Positions 1 to 6,342 of a stretch of DNA of 7,538 nucleotides are shown here, piece by piece. Numbering within the stretch: the first letter of the stretch is position 1; the number at the start of each line of letters is the position of its first letter. The stretch comes from Elusimicrobiota bacterium (GTDB lineage: Bacteria > Elusimicrobiota > Elusimicrobia > UBA1565 > UBA9628), in the NCBI GenBank assembly GCA_028871595.1, contig JAGWMT010000150.1, positions 1 through 7,538 on the forward strand, written 5' to 3'. The notes under the pieces were generated by a model. The model searched no databases, was not told where the DNA came from, and worked only from the letters and a program-made list of their open reading frames with translations. Made by a program: the position numbers and the translations under genes.

Positions 1-377
1 TTTCGATGCATCAGGCCGACATCTACCCGGAGAAAAAAGAGAGAAGTTCGATGGACGTCGAACTCAAGGCGGGAACCGGGGACGTAGAGTATTACGACGT
101 ATTGAGAAGTTCACTGAGGCGCGTCTTTGATTTTAAACCCGACCTCGTCGTTTATCAGTCCGGAGTGGATGTCTGGGAGCATGATCGCCTGGGCGGATTG
201 AAATTATCCGAGCGCGGGATACTCGACCGCGACACCGCGGTCTGGGAGACCTGCCTTCAAGCGCGCATTCCGGTCGTCGTCGTCCTGGGCGGCGGCTATG
301 GCCCGACGCCCGCCGACACCGCGCGCCTGCACGCGCGAACCTTGACGCTGTTCGCCGGCCTGGGCGCCTCTATATAG
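1..377 (+). CDS. Histone deacetylase-like (class IV/HDAC11-type) hydrolase, C-terminal fragment
   Basis: This is the 3' end of a gene that begins before the window. The reading frame is open from base 3, and the first Met (base 6) lies inside a conserved stretch, so it is not the true start. The visible part resembles the C-terminal half of the HDAC11-like branch of the arginase/deacetylase superfamily. It has the Met-His-Gln and IYP stretch, a Glu-Leu-Lys-x-Gly-Thr segment, then SGVD followed by DRLGGL, and a final GGGY. By family knowledge, the Asp of SGVD (bases 168-170) is a zinc ligand and the Tyr of GGGY (297-299) is the transition-state Tyr, so both C-terminal active-site residues are present. 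Bacterial relatives deacylate small amides such as acetylpolyamines, or acylated lysines; the substrate here cannot be told. It ends 33 bases before prfB on the same strand, so the two may be cotranscribed. Confidence 0.85.
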   Translation, partial: SMHQADIYPEKKERSSMDVELKAGTGDVEYYDVLRSSLRRVFDFKPDLVVYQSGVDVWEHDRLGGLKLSERGILDRDTAVWETCLQARIPVVVVLGGGYGPTPADTARLHARTLTLFAGLGASI

Positions 378-410
378 GAAGCCGACCCCGGATTTTCTAG
401 ACTACCTCCG

Positions 411-1547
411 ATGTTCACCGAAACCGCCCAGAAGATCGACGAGATGAAGACCTTGCTGACCAAGGTCGCCAAGCTGCTGGATCTCCCGAAGCTGCGCAAG
501 GACGTTTCCTCCCGCGAGGCCGAGGCCGGCGAGCCGTCTTTCTGGGCCGACTCGATCCAGGCGAAGAAGAAGTCGAAGGAACTCAACGATCTCAAGAAGA
601 CTTTGGCCGAATACGACAAGGCCGAGTCGACGCTGGACGATTTGAAGGCCCACTGCGAGCTGGCCGCCGAGATCAAGGACGAGGGCGAGATCAAGGAAGT
701 GGCCAAGGGCATCGGCGAGGCGGAGAAGCTGCTTCGCGCGATGGACATGCGCCTGAAGCTCTCCTCGGAGTTCGACAAGGACGACGCCATCGTGGGCCTG
801 AACGCCGGCGCCGGCGGCCTGGAGGCCTGCGACTGGGCCGAGATGCTGTGGCGCATGTTCGAGCGCTGGGCCGAGAAGCACGGTTACACCGTCTCGATCA
901 CCGAGCTTCAGAAGGGGGACGGGGCCGGCATCAAGAGCATCTCCGCCTTCATCCGCGGCCCCAACGCCTACGGCCTGCTCAAGGGGGAGATGGGCGTGCA
1001 CCGCCTCGTGCGCATCAGCCCGTTCGACGCCAACAAGCGCCGCCACACCTCCTTCGCCGCGCTGGACATCGTTCCGGACATCGAGGACGAGATCGACATC
1101 CAGGTCAACGACGCCGACATCGAGCTGGAGACGTTCCGCTCCGGCGGCGCCGGCGGCCAGAACGTCAACAAGGTGGAGACCGCGGTCCGTATTCGACACA
1201 AGCCCAGCGGGCTTGTGATCGCCTGCCAGACCGAGCGCTCCCAGCTGCAGAACCGCCTGAACGCGATGCGCATGCTCAAGGCCAAGCTGTACCAGATCGA
1301 GCTGGACAAGAAGCGCTCCGTCGTGGAGAAGCACTACGGCGAGATGGGCGATATCGCCTGGGGCCACCAGATCCGCTCCTACGTGTTCATGCCCTACCAG
1401 ATGGTGAAGGACCACCGCACCGGCGCCCAGACCTCCCAGATCCAGGACGTGATGGACGGGGACCTGGACCTGTTCACCGAGGCGTACCTGTCCTGGCTGG
1501 CCGCGGGCAAACCCCCGCGCGCGAAGGGCGGAGCCGACGAGGACTAG
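411..1547 (+). CDS. prfB: Peptide chain release factor 2 (RF2)
   Basis: RF2 recognises UGA and UAA stop codons in the ribosomal A site and triggers peptide release. The 378-residue protein is slightly longer than E. coli RF2 (365), mainly through a basic/acidic C-terminal tail. The N-terminal helical domain covers about residues 1-120. The stop-codon reading motif SPF is at residues 203-205, followed by RRHTSF, and the catalytic GGQ is at 248-250 in the usual [10 protein letters not shown] context. SPF rather than PxT separates it from RF1. Many prfB genes have an in-frame UGA near codon 26 that requires a +1 shift. Here Leu23-Asp24 fall where that CUU-UGA-C site would be and read CTG GAT with no stop, so autoregulation by frameshifting is absent. 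The ATG at 411 gives an MF- start like E. coli, but no purine-rich ribosome binding site precedes it (the upstream bases read ACTACCTCCG). No terminator is evident after the stop. Confidence 0.97.
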   Translation: MFTETAQKIDEMKTLLTKVAKLLDLPKLRKDVSSREAEAGEPSFWADSIQAKKKSKELNDLKKTLAEYDKAESTLDDLKAHCELAAEIKDEGEIKEVAKGIGEAEKLLRAMDMRLKLSSEFDKDDAIVGLNAGAGGLEACDWAEMLWRMFERWAEKHGYTVSITELQKGDGAGIKSISAFIRGPNAYGLLKGEMGVHRLVRISPFDANKRRHTSFAALDIVPDIEDEIDIQVNDADIELETFRSGGAGGQNVNKVETAVRIRHKPSGLVIACQTERSQLQNRLNAMRMLKAKLYQIELDKKRSVVEKHYGEMGDIAWGHQIRSYVFMPYQMVKDHRTGAQTSQIQDVMDGDLDLFTEAYLSWLAAGKPPRAKGGADED

Positions 1548-1578
1548 GACGTCGGCATTGTCGTAATATCGCGAGGGC

Positions 1579-1607
1579 TTGACAAAACAAGGGGCCGGGG
1601 CTATCCT
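1579..1607 (+). promoter_or_regulatory. Sigma-70 type promoter for the secreted-protein/RDD unit
   Basis: A perfect -35 box TTGACA (1579-1584) is separated by exactly 17 bases from a -10 box TATCCT (1602-1607), which matches the consensus at 4 of 6 positions. Transcription would begin near 1613-1615, immediately before the inverted repeat of the leader. It lies just after prfB and is oriented toward the next gene. It is the best promoter I can see in the window. Confidence 0.8.
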
Positions 1608-1616
1608 CCGCCTAAG

Positions 1617-1673
1617 GCCGACCCCCCCGTCTCGCGGCCGAGACCGAGCATGCGCTCGGCCGTCGGGGTCGGC
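1617..1673 (+). promoter_or_regulatory. Structured 5' leader with two alternative folds
   Basis: The untranslated leader contains a perfect 9-bp outer stem, GCCGACCCC (1617-1625) pairing with GGGGTCGGC (1665-1673). Inside it, two arrangements compete. In fold A, two adjacent small hairpins form: GTCTCG/CGAGAC (1629-1634 with 1639-1644) and CGAGC/GCTCG (1645-1649 with 1654-1658), making a three-way junction. In fold B, CGGCCGAG (1635-1642) pairs with CTCGGCCG (1655-1662) in one 8-bp helix, making a long bulged hairpin. The helices of A and B share bases and cannot coexist. The outer stem ends two bases before the GGAG ribosome binding site (1676-1679) of the gene starting at 1686. The pairings are read directly from the sequence; a regulatory role is inferred. 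It matches no riboswitch class I recognise. Confidence 0.5.
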
Positions 1674-1685
1674 GTGGAGAACGCC

Positions 1686-3902
1686 ATGAAGAACCCCTTG
1701 CCCCTCCTGGCTGCGGCCGTCCTGCTGGCTTCATTCGCCTCGGCCGTCGCGACCCCCTCGGATCGTTGCGACGTCGCCTGGCTGACCCAGGCGCAGAGCG
1801 TGGTGACCCGGAGCGGCTCTCCGGCGGATCCGAACAAGTATTTGACGGCGAAGACGGTGGACGGCGCCGTGTATCCGGTGCTCGATCCCGCGTCCGCGCC
1901 GAAGGTCTGCGACGCGAACGTCTGGAACTTGCTGGCGGGCAAAGCGCCCGCCGCCGCCTTGCTCGATCCGGACACCAAGGCGGCCTGGGACATGGGGCTG
2001 GGCGAGCAGATCAAGATCCTCCTGGCGACCGACGACCTTTTCAAGGCGGTCGATTCCCAAGGCGCCGGCGCCCTGGCGAAAGCGGACGCCGTCGCGGCGG
2101 CCGTCGCTAAAATCGAGGACAAGAACGCGAGCCCCGCCGAGATGACGGCGGCGTTGTCCTCTCTTTTGAAGGATCCGGCGGCCGCGAAGGGCGCCAAGCC
2201 CGGCGCGCCCACGGCCGGTCCCGCCGTGCTGGCGTACCGCAAGGCGGTCATCGGCTTGGCCGCCGACATCGCCGTGCACGCCGCCAGCCGGGGATTCGCC
2301 GCCGCGCGCGGCGTGGACGCGAAGATGAAAACCGACTTCCTGAAAACCGCCGCCGGGTCCTATGCCGCGCCGGCCAAGGCGGCCGGAAAATCGGGTTCCG
2401 CGGAGTACGCCGATTCCGCGGCCAGCGACGAAGGCTACGCCTCGGCTCTGAAGTTCCTGACCGAGCCGGCCTCTCCGGCGGTTTCGGCTCTGGCGCAATT
2501 CGACGCGTCGCTGCGTGACCGCCTCGTTGAGAAATCGGCGGCGGCGGACAAGGCCTACGCGGCAGCCAGGGCCCGTCTCAACGGTCAGAGCGTGAAGGCC
2601 GCGCTCGCCGCCATCGCGCATGACGCCAAGACGGCGCCGAAGCCCGGCGCGGCGACGGGGGCGCCGGCCAAAGGCTCCCTGGCCGCGGACGTCCTGGAGC
2701 GCCTGAAGGCCACCAAGGAGTACGGCGAACTCAACACCTTGTACGACAACAAGAGCAAATCCGATCCCGCGTGGGCCGGCAGCAAGGAAGGCAAGGAGGC
2801 GGCGGCGGAGATGGCCGCCATGCGACAGGACGCGGCGAACGCGGCCGTCGTCAATACGAAGAAGGGCGCCGTGGTGCAGTACACCGTCGGCGGGCAGAAG
2901 GTGACCGATGAGGGGATCGTCGTCGCGGACCTCAAGACGGATAAGGAGTATCACGAGTTCATCGCCACCGCGATCGCGTCCGTCATCTCCTCCGACAGCA
3001 AGGTGAACGCCGTTCTGGCGGCGTTGCGCGGCCAGGGAGGCTCGGGCACGGCGATCACTCCGCCGCTGACCCCCGACCAGCAGCGCGCCGCCGACAAACT
3101 GCCGCCCGGAGGCGCGAAGCCGGTCCCGGCGAAATCCGCCTGGCAGACGGTAGTGGCGGCGACCCCCGCCCCGGCTTGGTACGACTTCAGCGGAGAAAGC
3201 ACGATGCAGCGCTACCGCGACGCCGAACGCGCCAAGGCGGCGGCGGCGGCATCGGCCGAATCCGACAAGCGGCGCGCCGCCCAGCGGAGTTTCGACGACG
3301 CGAAGGCCGCCCTGCAGCGGGAGAAGGACGCGAAGGCGGCGGAGATCAACAACGCCGCGACGGACCCGGCGTGGAAGCCGGACGCGGCCGCGAAGTGGCG
3401 CCAGACCAAGCTGACCGCTCTCGACGGCGAGTACGCGGGGAAGGTGGAGGCCGCCCGCAAGAAGGCGCTCGAAGCCAGCGGATTGGAGACCGACGCGCAG
3501 ATCGCCGCCAATCTCAAGAAGCAGCAGGACGCGGCCGACGCCCAGGTGAACGCCGCGTACGCCGATGGGATCCTTGAATCCGTCGGTCAGCTGCAGGCGG
3601 AGTACATGAAGCCCAACAGCGCGCAGGCGCGGGCGGCGGCTCAGGGCTCCACTTTGGGAGCTTTCTACGGCCGGCACTTGGATCTGGTGGACAGCTACTT
3701 CAAGACGGCTTGGCCGAATAAGGACGCGGCCACGGTCGCGGCTTGCCGCGGCCGGCTCTGGGGGTCGGTCAAGTCGGGCCGCAGCACCCGGAGCGTCTTC
3801 TTGGATCCCAGCCCCGAGAACGTGGACTCCTCGTGCGTCCGCGCGGGGCTGGTGCAGTCGCTGAAGGATAACCTCGGCAAGGTCATGCCGTCGGACAAGT
3901 GA
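1686..3902 (+). CDS. Exported Ala/Lys-rich coiled-coil protein of unknown function
   Basis: I do not recognise this family. The start at 1686 is preferred because GGAG lies 6 bases upstream and the product then begins with a classic signal peptide: Lys2, a hydrophobic core to about residue 18, and cleavage near Ala20-Ala22 (ASA or AVA). An in-frame ATG at 1650 would bury that signal and lies inside the leader hairpin. The 738-residue protein is very rich in Ala, Lys, Asp and Glu. It has an N-terminal globular part (about 25-110), long helical stretches, a smaller segment rich in beta-forming residues near 380-420, Pro-rich linkers (about 460-498), a charged probable coiled coil (about 505-630) and a C-terminal helical domain. 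There are only four cysteines, 28 and 75 near the N-terminus and 687 and 717 near the C-terminus, suggesting one disulfide at each end of an exported protein. The word DPAW occurs at 360-363 and 560-563. Its stop codon overlaps the ribosome binding site of the RDD gene, so the two are probably cotranscribed from the 1579 promoter. Confidence 0.75.
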   Translation: MKNPLPLLAAAVLLASFASAVATPSDRCDVAWLTQAQSVVTRSGSPADPNKYLTAKTVDGAVYPVLDPASAPKVCDANVWNLLAGKAPAAALLDPDTKAAWDMGLGEQIKILLATDDLFKAVDSQGAGALAKADAVAAAVAKIEDKNASPAEMTAALSSLLKDPAAAKGAKPGAPTAGPAVLAYRKAVIGLAADIAVHAASRGFAAARGVDAKMKTDFLKTAAGSYAAPAKAAGKSGSAEYADSAASDEGYASALKFLTEPASPAVSALAQFDASLRDRLVEKSAAADKAYAAARARLNGQSVKAALAAIAHDAKTAPKPGAATGAPAKGSLAADVLERLKATKEYGELNTLYDNKSKSDPAWAGSKEGKEAAAEMAAMRQDAANAAVVNTKKGAVVQYTVGGQKVTDEGIVVADLKTDKEYHEFIATAIASVISSDSKVNAVLAALRGQGGSGTAITPPLTPDQQRAADKLPPGGAKPVPAKSAWQTVVAATPAPAWYDFSGESTMQRYRDAERAKAAAAASAESDKRRAAQRSFDDAKAALQREKDAKAAEINNAATDPAWKPDAAAKWRQTKLTALDGEYAGKVEAARKKALEASGLETDAQIAANLKKQQDAADAQVNAAYADGILESVGQLQAEYMKPNSAQARAAAQGSTLGAFYGRHLDLVDSYFKTAWPNKDAATVAACRGRLWGSVKSGRSTRSVFLDPSPENVDSSCVRAGLVQSLKDNLGKVMPSDK

Positions 3903-3913
3903 GGAATCGCGCC

Positions 3914-4702
3914 ATGGAAAATCACAACTCGACGCGCCGGGCCGAATTCTCCGAGAGAGCTCTGGCCTTCGCCGTGGACGGAGCCCTGTTCGCCGCCGCC
4001 TGGGCGCTGACGCTGAAGGCCGTTTCTCCGGACGTCGATCTGGGGTTGAATCCGAAAGGGGCCGTCGCCGGCCTTCTTTGGATGGGGATATTCCTGATCT
4101 ATCAGGCGTACTTTTCCAGCGAGGGGCGCGTCAGCGCCGGCAAGAAGCTCCTGGGGCTGAAAGTCGTCAGGACCGACGGCGAGCCCCTCGATCTGGGCGG
4201 GGGAATACTGCGCTCCCTCGGCTACCTGGCCAGCCAGTTCTTCACGGCGGGTTTCCTGTGGGCGCTGTTCGACGGCGAGGGCCGCGCTTTGCATGACTAC
4301 CCCGCCGGAAGCCGGGTGGTCGCGCGGGGCGAGCTGCCGCCGCTGCGGCGCCTGGTTTCCAATCTGGCGGCCGCGGCGCTGATCGTCGCCTTCGCGGGCG
4401 CCTGGGGTTGGCAGAACATCTGGGCGCCCCGCTACGAGCGCATCATGACGGTCGCCTACGCGCAGCACGGCCTGGGCGAATTCGTCAAACTGCAGGCGGA
4501 CTATAAGCGCGCGCATGGGCGCTACGCGGAGAACATCTTCGCCCTGGCGTCGGAATCCGTGGACCCGCAGGGGTTCCTGCGCGGCGCGACGGCGTTGTAC
4601 GACCAGGGCCATGTCGCCTTCCAGGTCGACCGGAACCACTATTCGATCGCGGCCCGGGCCAACGACGTGGACAAGACCTTGGTCGCGGTCTCCGGGCCGT
4701 AG
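3914..4702 (+). CDS. RDD-family membrane protein with C-terminal pilin-like domain
   Basis: The protein has 262 residues. The N-terminal two thirds are an RDD domain: Arg15 and Asp22 in the first helix, a VSAGKKLLGLKVVRTDGEPL loop (73-92), and GRALHDYPAGSRVV (123-136) holding the later Asp. Likely membrane helices are 16-36, 50-67, 101-119 and 148-170. RDD proteins are poorly understood; some have been linked to ion or solute transport. After the last helix, about 90 residues resemble the globular part of type IV pilin-like proteins: a helix ending LQADYKRAHGRYAENIFALA (193-212), then a strand-rich end with YSIAA and a closing GP. ATG 3914 is chosen because the sequence TGAGGA, which includes the previous stop codon, gives a ribosome binding site 8 bases upstream. 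A GTG at 3899 would overlap the previous gene and lacks such a site. The shared unit suggests a job at the envelope together with the upstream exported protein, but no function can be assigned. Confidence 0.85.
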   Translation: MENHNSTRRAEFSERALAFAVDGALFAAAWALTLKAVSPDVDLGLNPKGAVAGLLWMGIFLIYQAYFSSEGRVSAGKKLLGLKVVRTDGEPLDLGGGILRSLGYLASQFFTAGFLWALFDGEGRALHDYPAGSRVVARGELPPLRRLVSNLAAAALIVAFAGAWGWQNIWAPRYERIMTVAYAQHGLGEFVKLQADYKRAHGRYAENIFALASESVDPQGFLRGATALYDQGHVAFQVDRNHYSIAARANDVDKTLVAVSGP

Positions 4703-4715
4703 CCGTCGCGGCGCA

Positions 4716-4762
4716 CCGAAAAGAGGAAGGCCCCCGCGCTTGCGGGGGCCTTCGCTTTTCGG
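4716..4762. terminator. Bidirectional rho-independent terminator between convergent units
   Basis: An 11-bp perfect stem, AAGGCCCCCGC (4727-4737) with GCGGGGGCCTT (4742-4752), closes a 4-base loop. It is extended by a second 8-bp arm pair, CCGAAAAG (4716-4723) with CTTTTCGG (4755-4762). A T-rich stretch follows the stem on the + strand (TTCGCTTTT), and a similar one follows on the - strand (TTCCTCTTTT). It sits between the stop of the RDD gene (4702) and the stop of rplA (4775), so it can end transcription from both sides. Confidence 0.92.
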
Positions 4763-4774
4763 GCCGGGCCTTCG

Positions 4775-5467
4775 TCAGGCGGCGGCGTACTTGACGTTGT
4801 GATCGACCTTGATTCCGGGGCCCATCGAGGACGTCAGCGTGATGCTCATCATGTACACGCCCTTCGACGCGGACGGCTTGGCCTTGGTCAGGGCTTCCAG
4901 GACGGTGCGGGCGTTTCCCGCGATCTTGTCGGCGGCGAACGACGCCTTGCCCACCGGAACGTGAATGATGCCGTAGTCGTCCACCTTGTACTCGACGCGG
5001 CCGGCCTTCAGCTCCTTGATCGTCTTGGCCACGTCCATGGTGACGGTGCCGGACTTCGGGTTCGGCATCAAGCCCTTGGGGCCCAGGACCTTTCCGAGCT
5101 TGGACAGGTCCTTCATCATGTCGGGGGTGGCGACCAGGACGTCGAAGTCGGTGAAGCCCTTCGAGATCTGCTCGATCAGGTCCTCGGCGCCGACGATGTC
5201 GGCTCCGGCGCCCTGCGCGTCCTTCTGCTTGTCGCCGCGGACCACGACCGCGACCTTCTTGGACTTGCCCAGGCCGTGCGGCAGGCCCACGGTGCCGCGA
5301 ACCTGCTGGTCCGCCTGCTTCGGGTCCACGCCGAGTCGGACGTGCAGCTCGACGGTCTCGTCGAACTTCGCGGTCGCGCACTTCTTCACCACGGCCGCGG
5401 CCTCGTCGAGGCTGTTCAACTTCATGAGGTCCAGGTCCTTCACCAGCGCTTCGTATCTCTTGCCCAT
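4775..5467 (-). CDS. rplA: 50S ribosomal protein L1
   Basis: L1 binds 23S rRNA at the mobile stalk beside the E site and helps release deacylated tRNA. In many bacteria it also represses its own rplK-rplA mRNA. The 230-residue product has the usual family length. The L1 signature VLGPKGLMPNPKSGT is at residues 127-141, preceded by ATPDMMKDLSKLG. The C-terminal part contains the expected basic residues and the SITLTSSMGPGIKVD end. The ATG at 5467 follows an AGGAG ribosome binding site 7 bases upstream. It is the last gene of the - strand operon, 75 bases after rplK, and ends at the shared terminator. No rplJ follows it. Confidence 0.98.
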   Translation of the reverse strand: MGKRYEALVKDLDLMKLNSLDEAAAVVKKCATAKFDETVELHVRLGVDPKQADQQVRGTVGLPHGLGKSKKVAVVVRGDKQKDAQGAGADIVGAEDLIEQISKGFTDFDVLVATPDMMKDLSKLGKVLGPKGLMPNPKSGTVTMDVAKTIKELKAGRVEYKVDDYGIIHVPVGKASFAADKIAGNARTVLEALTKAKPSASKGVYMMSITLTSSMGPGIKVDHNVKYAAA

Positions 5468-5507
5468 TTTATTCTCCTGACCTGTTAACGCCCCTTGAAC
5501 GAGGAGC

Positions 5508-5538
5508 TCGGTCGAATATCGGTCGGGGGAGGCCCCCG
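5508..5538 (-). other. Hairpin and short direct repeat in the rplK-rplA gap
   Basis: The 75-base spacer between rplK and rplA is longer than the other gaps in this operon. It contains a perfect 6-bp hairpin, CGGGGG (5524-5529) with CCCCCG (5533-5538), with a 3-base loop that starts only 4 bases past the rplK stop. Two 7-base direct copies of TCGGTCG (5508-5514 and 5519-5525) are 11 bases apart. No T-run follows the hairpin, so it is not a standard terminator. It may protect or space the mRNA, or take part in L1 regulation; that is inference. Confidence 0.35.
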
Positions 5539-5542
5539 GCGG

Positions 5543-5971
5543 TTACTTCGTGATGTCGATGCCCATCGAGCGCGCGGTGCCCTTGACCATCAGGGTCGCC
5601 TGCTCAAGGTCCTTGGTGTTCAGGTCGGGCATCTTCGCCTTGGCGATGTCCTCGGCCTGCTTCTGGCTGATCTTGCCGACCTTGTTGCGGTTCGGCTCGC
5701 CGGAACCCTTCGCCAGGCCCGCGGCCTTCTTCAGCAGGGACGAGACGGGGGGCATCTTGGTGATGAAGTCGAAAGAGCGGTCCTCGAAGACGGTGATGAC
5801 CACGGGAATCAGCATCCCGGGCTCGGACGTCTTCGTCTTGTCGTTGAACCGCTTGCAGAAATCCATGATGTTGACGCCGTGCTGGCCCAGCGCGGGGCCG
5901 ACGGGCGGCGCGGGGTTCGCGGCGCCGGCGGGAATCTGAAGCTTGATTTGCGTCTTGACCTTCTTCGCCAT
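5543..5971 (-). CDS. rplK: 50S ribosomal protein L11
   Basis: L11 binds the GTPase-associated region of 23S rRNA and contacts elongation factors; in many bacteria it is also needed to activate RelA-type stringent response enzymes. The 142-residue product is full length. The N-terminal domain has the conserved proline-rich stretch [19 protein letters not shown], the target region of thiostrepton-type antibiotics, followed by [11 protein letters not shown]. The C-terminal rRNA-binding domain ends with GTARSMGI. The start is supported by an AGAGGT ribosome binding site before the ATG at 5971. Normally rplK directly follows nusG; here a 111-codon gene lies between, with a 30-base gap to rplK. Confidence 0.98.
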   Translation of the reverse strand: MAKKVKTQIKLQIPAGAANPAPPVGPALGQHGVNIMDFCKRFNDKTKTSEPGMLIPVVITVFEDRSFDFITKMPPVSSLLKKAAGLAKGSGEPNRNKVGKISQKQAEDIAKAKMPDLNTKDLEQATLMVKGTARSMGIDITK

Positions 5972-6001
5972 TGTAATGACCTCTGAGTGCGGCTTGAGAT
6001 G

Positions 6002-6337
6002 CTACTTGCGGCTCGACGACGGCAGCAGCGCCTTCGCGAGCGTGCCGATCAAAACCATCAGTAGAAAGACCTTCCAGAACGGAGCGGCATCGGCGCCGAA
6101 CACGAAACGGGTGAACTCGGCGCTGAACACGTACGGCCACAGCAAAACGACCACGGCGGCGGCCAGCAACGACCGCCCGAACAGCATCAGGAACCCGAAG
6201 CCCAGGGCCGCGCCCATCGTCAACAGCGCCAGCAGCGCGCCGACGGCCCCCAGGGACTTCACGTGGGCCATGCGGACGCGCACGCCCTCGAAGCCGGCGT
6301 CCTCGGAGGAGCCGGGGGGCAGGATCTCCGGCTCCAT
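6002..6337 (-). CDS. Small three-helix membrane protein, unknown function
   Basis: I do not recognise this 111-residue protein. It has an acidic, Pro/Gly-containing N-terminus (1-22) and three probable membrane helices at about 29-52, 56-72 and 87-105, with an aromatic/charged segment (FTRFVFGADAAPFWK) between the second and third. The tail is short and basic (SSSRK). The start at 6337 lies 5 bases after the nusG stop, so it is probably translated by coupling to nusG; a GGTGGAG element lies about 14 bases upstream, inside the end of nusG, which is far for an ordinary site. Met23 is an alternative start that would remove the acidic tail but keep all three helices. The hydrophobic pattern and the tight fit between two essential genes on the same strand argue that it is real. 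No family or function can be assigned. Confidence 0.7.
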   Translation of the reverse strand: MEPEILPPGSSEDAGFEGVRVRMAHVKSLGAVGALLALLTMGAALGFGFLMLFGRSLLAAAVVVLLWPYVFSAEFTRFVFGADAAPFWKVFLLMVLIGTLAKALLPSSSRK

Positions 6338-6342
6338 CGCGT

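Noticed and set aside
342..376. TTGACG (342-347) and TATATA (371-376) as a promoter for prfB
   Set aside because: The spacer is 23 bases, too long for a sigma-70 promoter; the boxes lie in the coding end of the deacetylase gene and may be chance.
402..1415. Open frame of 337 codons antisense to prfB
   Set aside because: It lies opposite an unmistakable release factor gene; the His/Leu/Val-rich translation matches no protein and is a codon-bias shadow.
1548..1578. Possible terminator after prfB
   Set aside because: No stable hairpin with a T-run could be drawn between the prfB stop and the -35 box.
1650..1685. Upstream ATG giving 12 extra residues for the secreted protein
   Set aside because: It lies in the loop of the leader hairpin, has no ribosome binding site, and would place extra residues before a clear signal peptide that starts at 1686.
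1731..3677. Long open frame (648 codons) antisense to the secreted-protein gene
   Set aside because: It is Arg/Gly-rich and low in complexity, as expected for the shadow of a GC-rich gene. It has no family motif, and the + strand frame has a promoter, ribosome binding site and signal peptide.
3899..3913. GTG start for the RDD protein overlapping the previous gene
   Set aside because: ATG 3914 has a TGAGGA ribosome binding site at good distance; the GTG has none and adds no conserved residues.
4799..5488. Open frame antisense to rplA
   Set aside because: rplA is certain from its L1 signature; the antisense translation is His/Leu/Val-rich with no motif.
5954..5980. TTGACC followed by TAATGA near the rplK start as a + strand promoter
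   Set aside because: The spacing is only about 13 bases and it would drive transcription against the ribosomal operon; likely coincidence.
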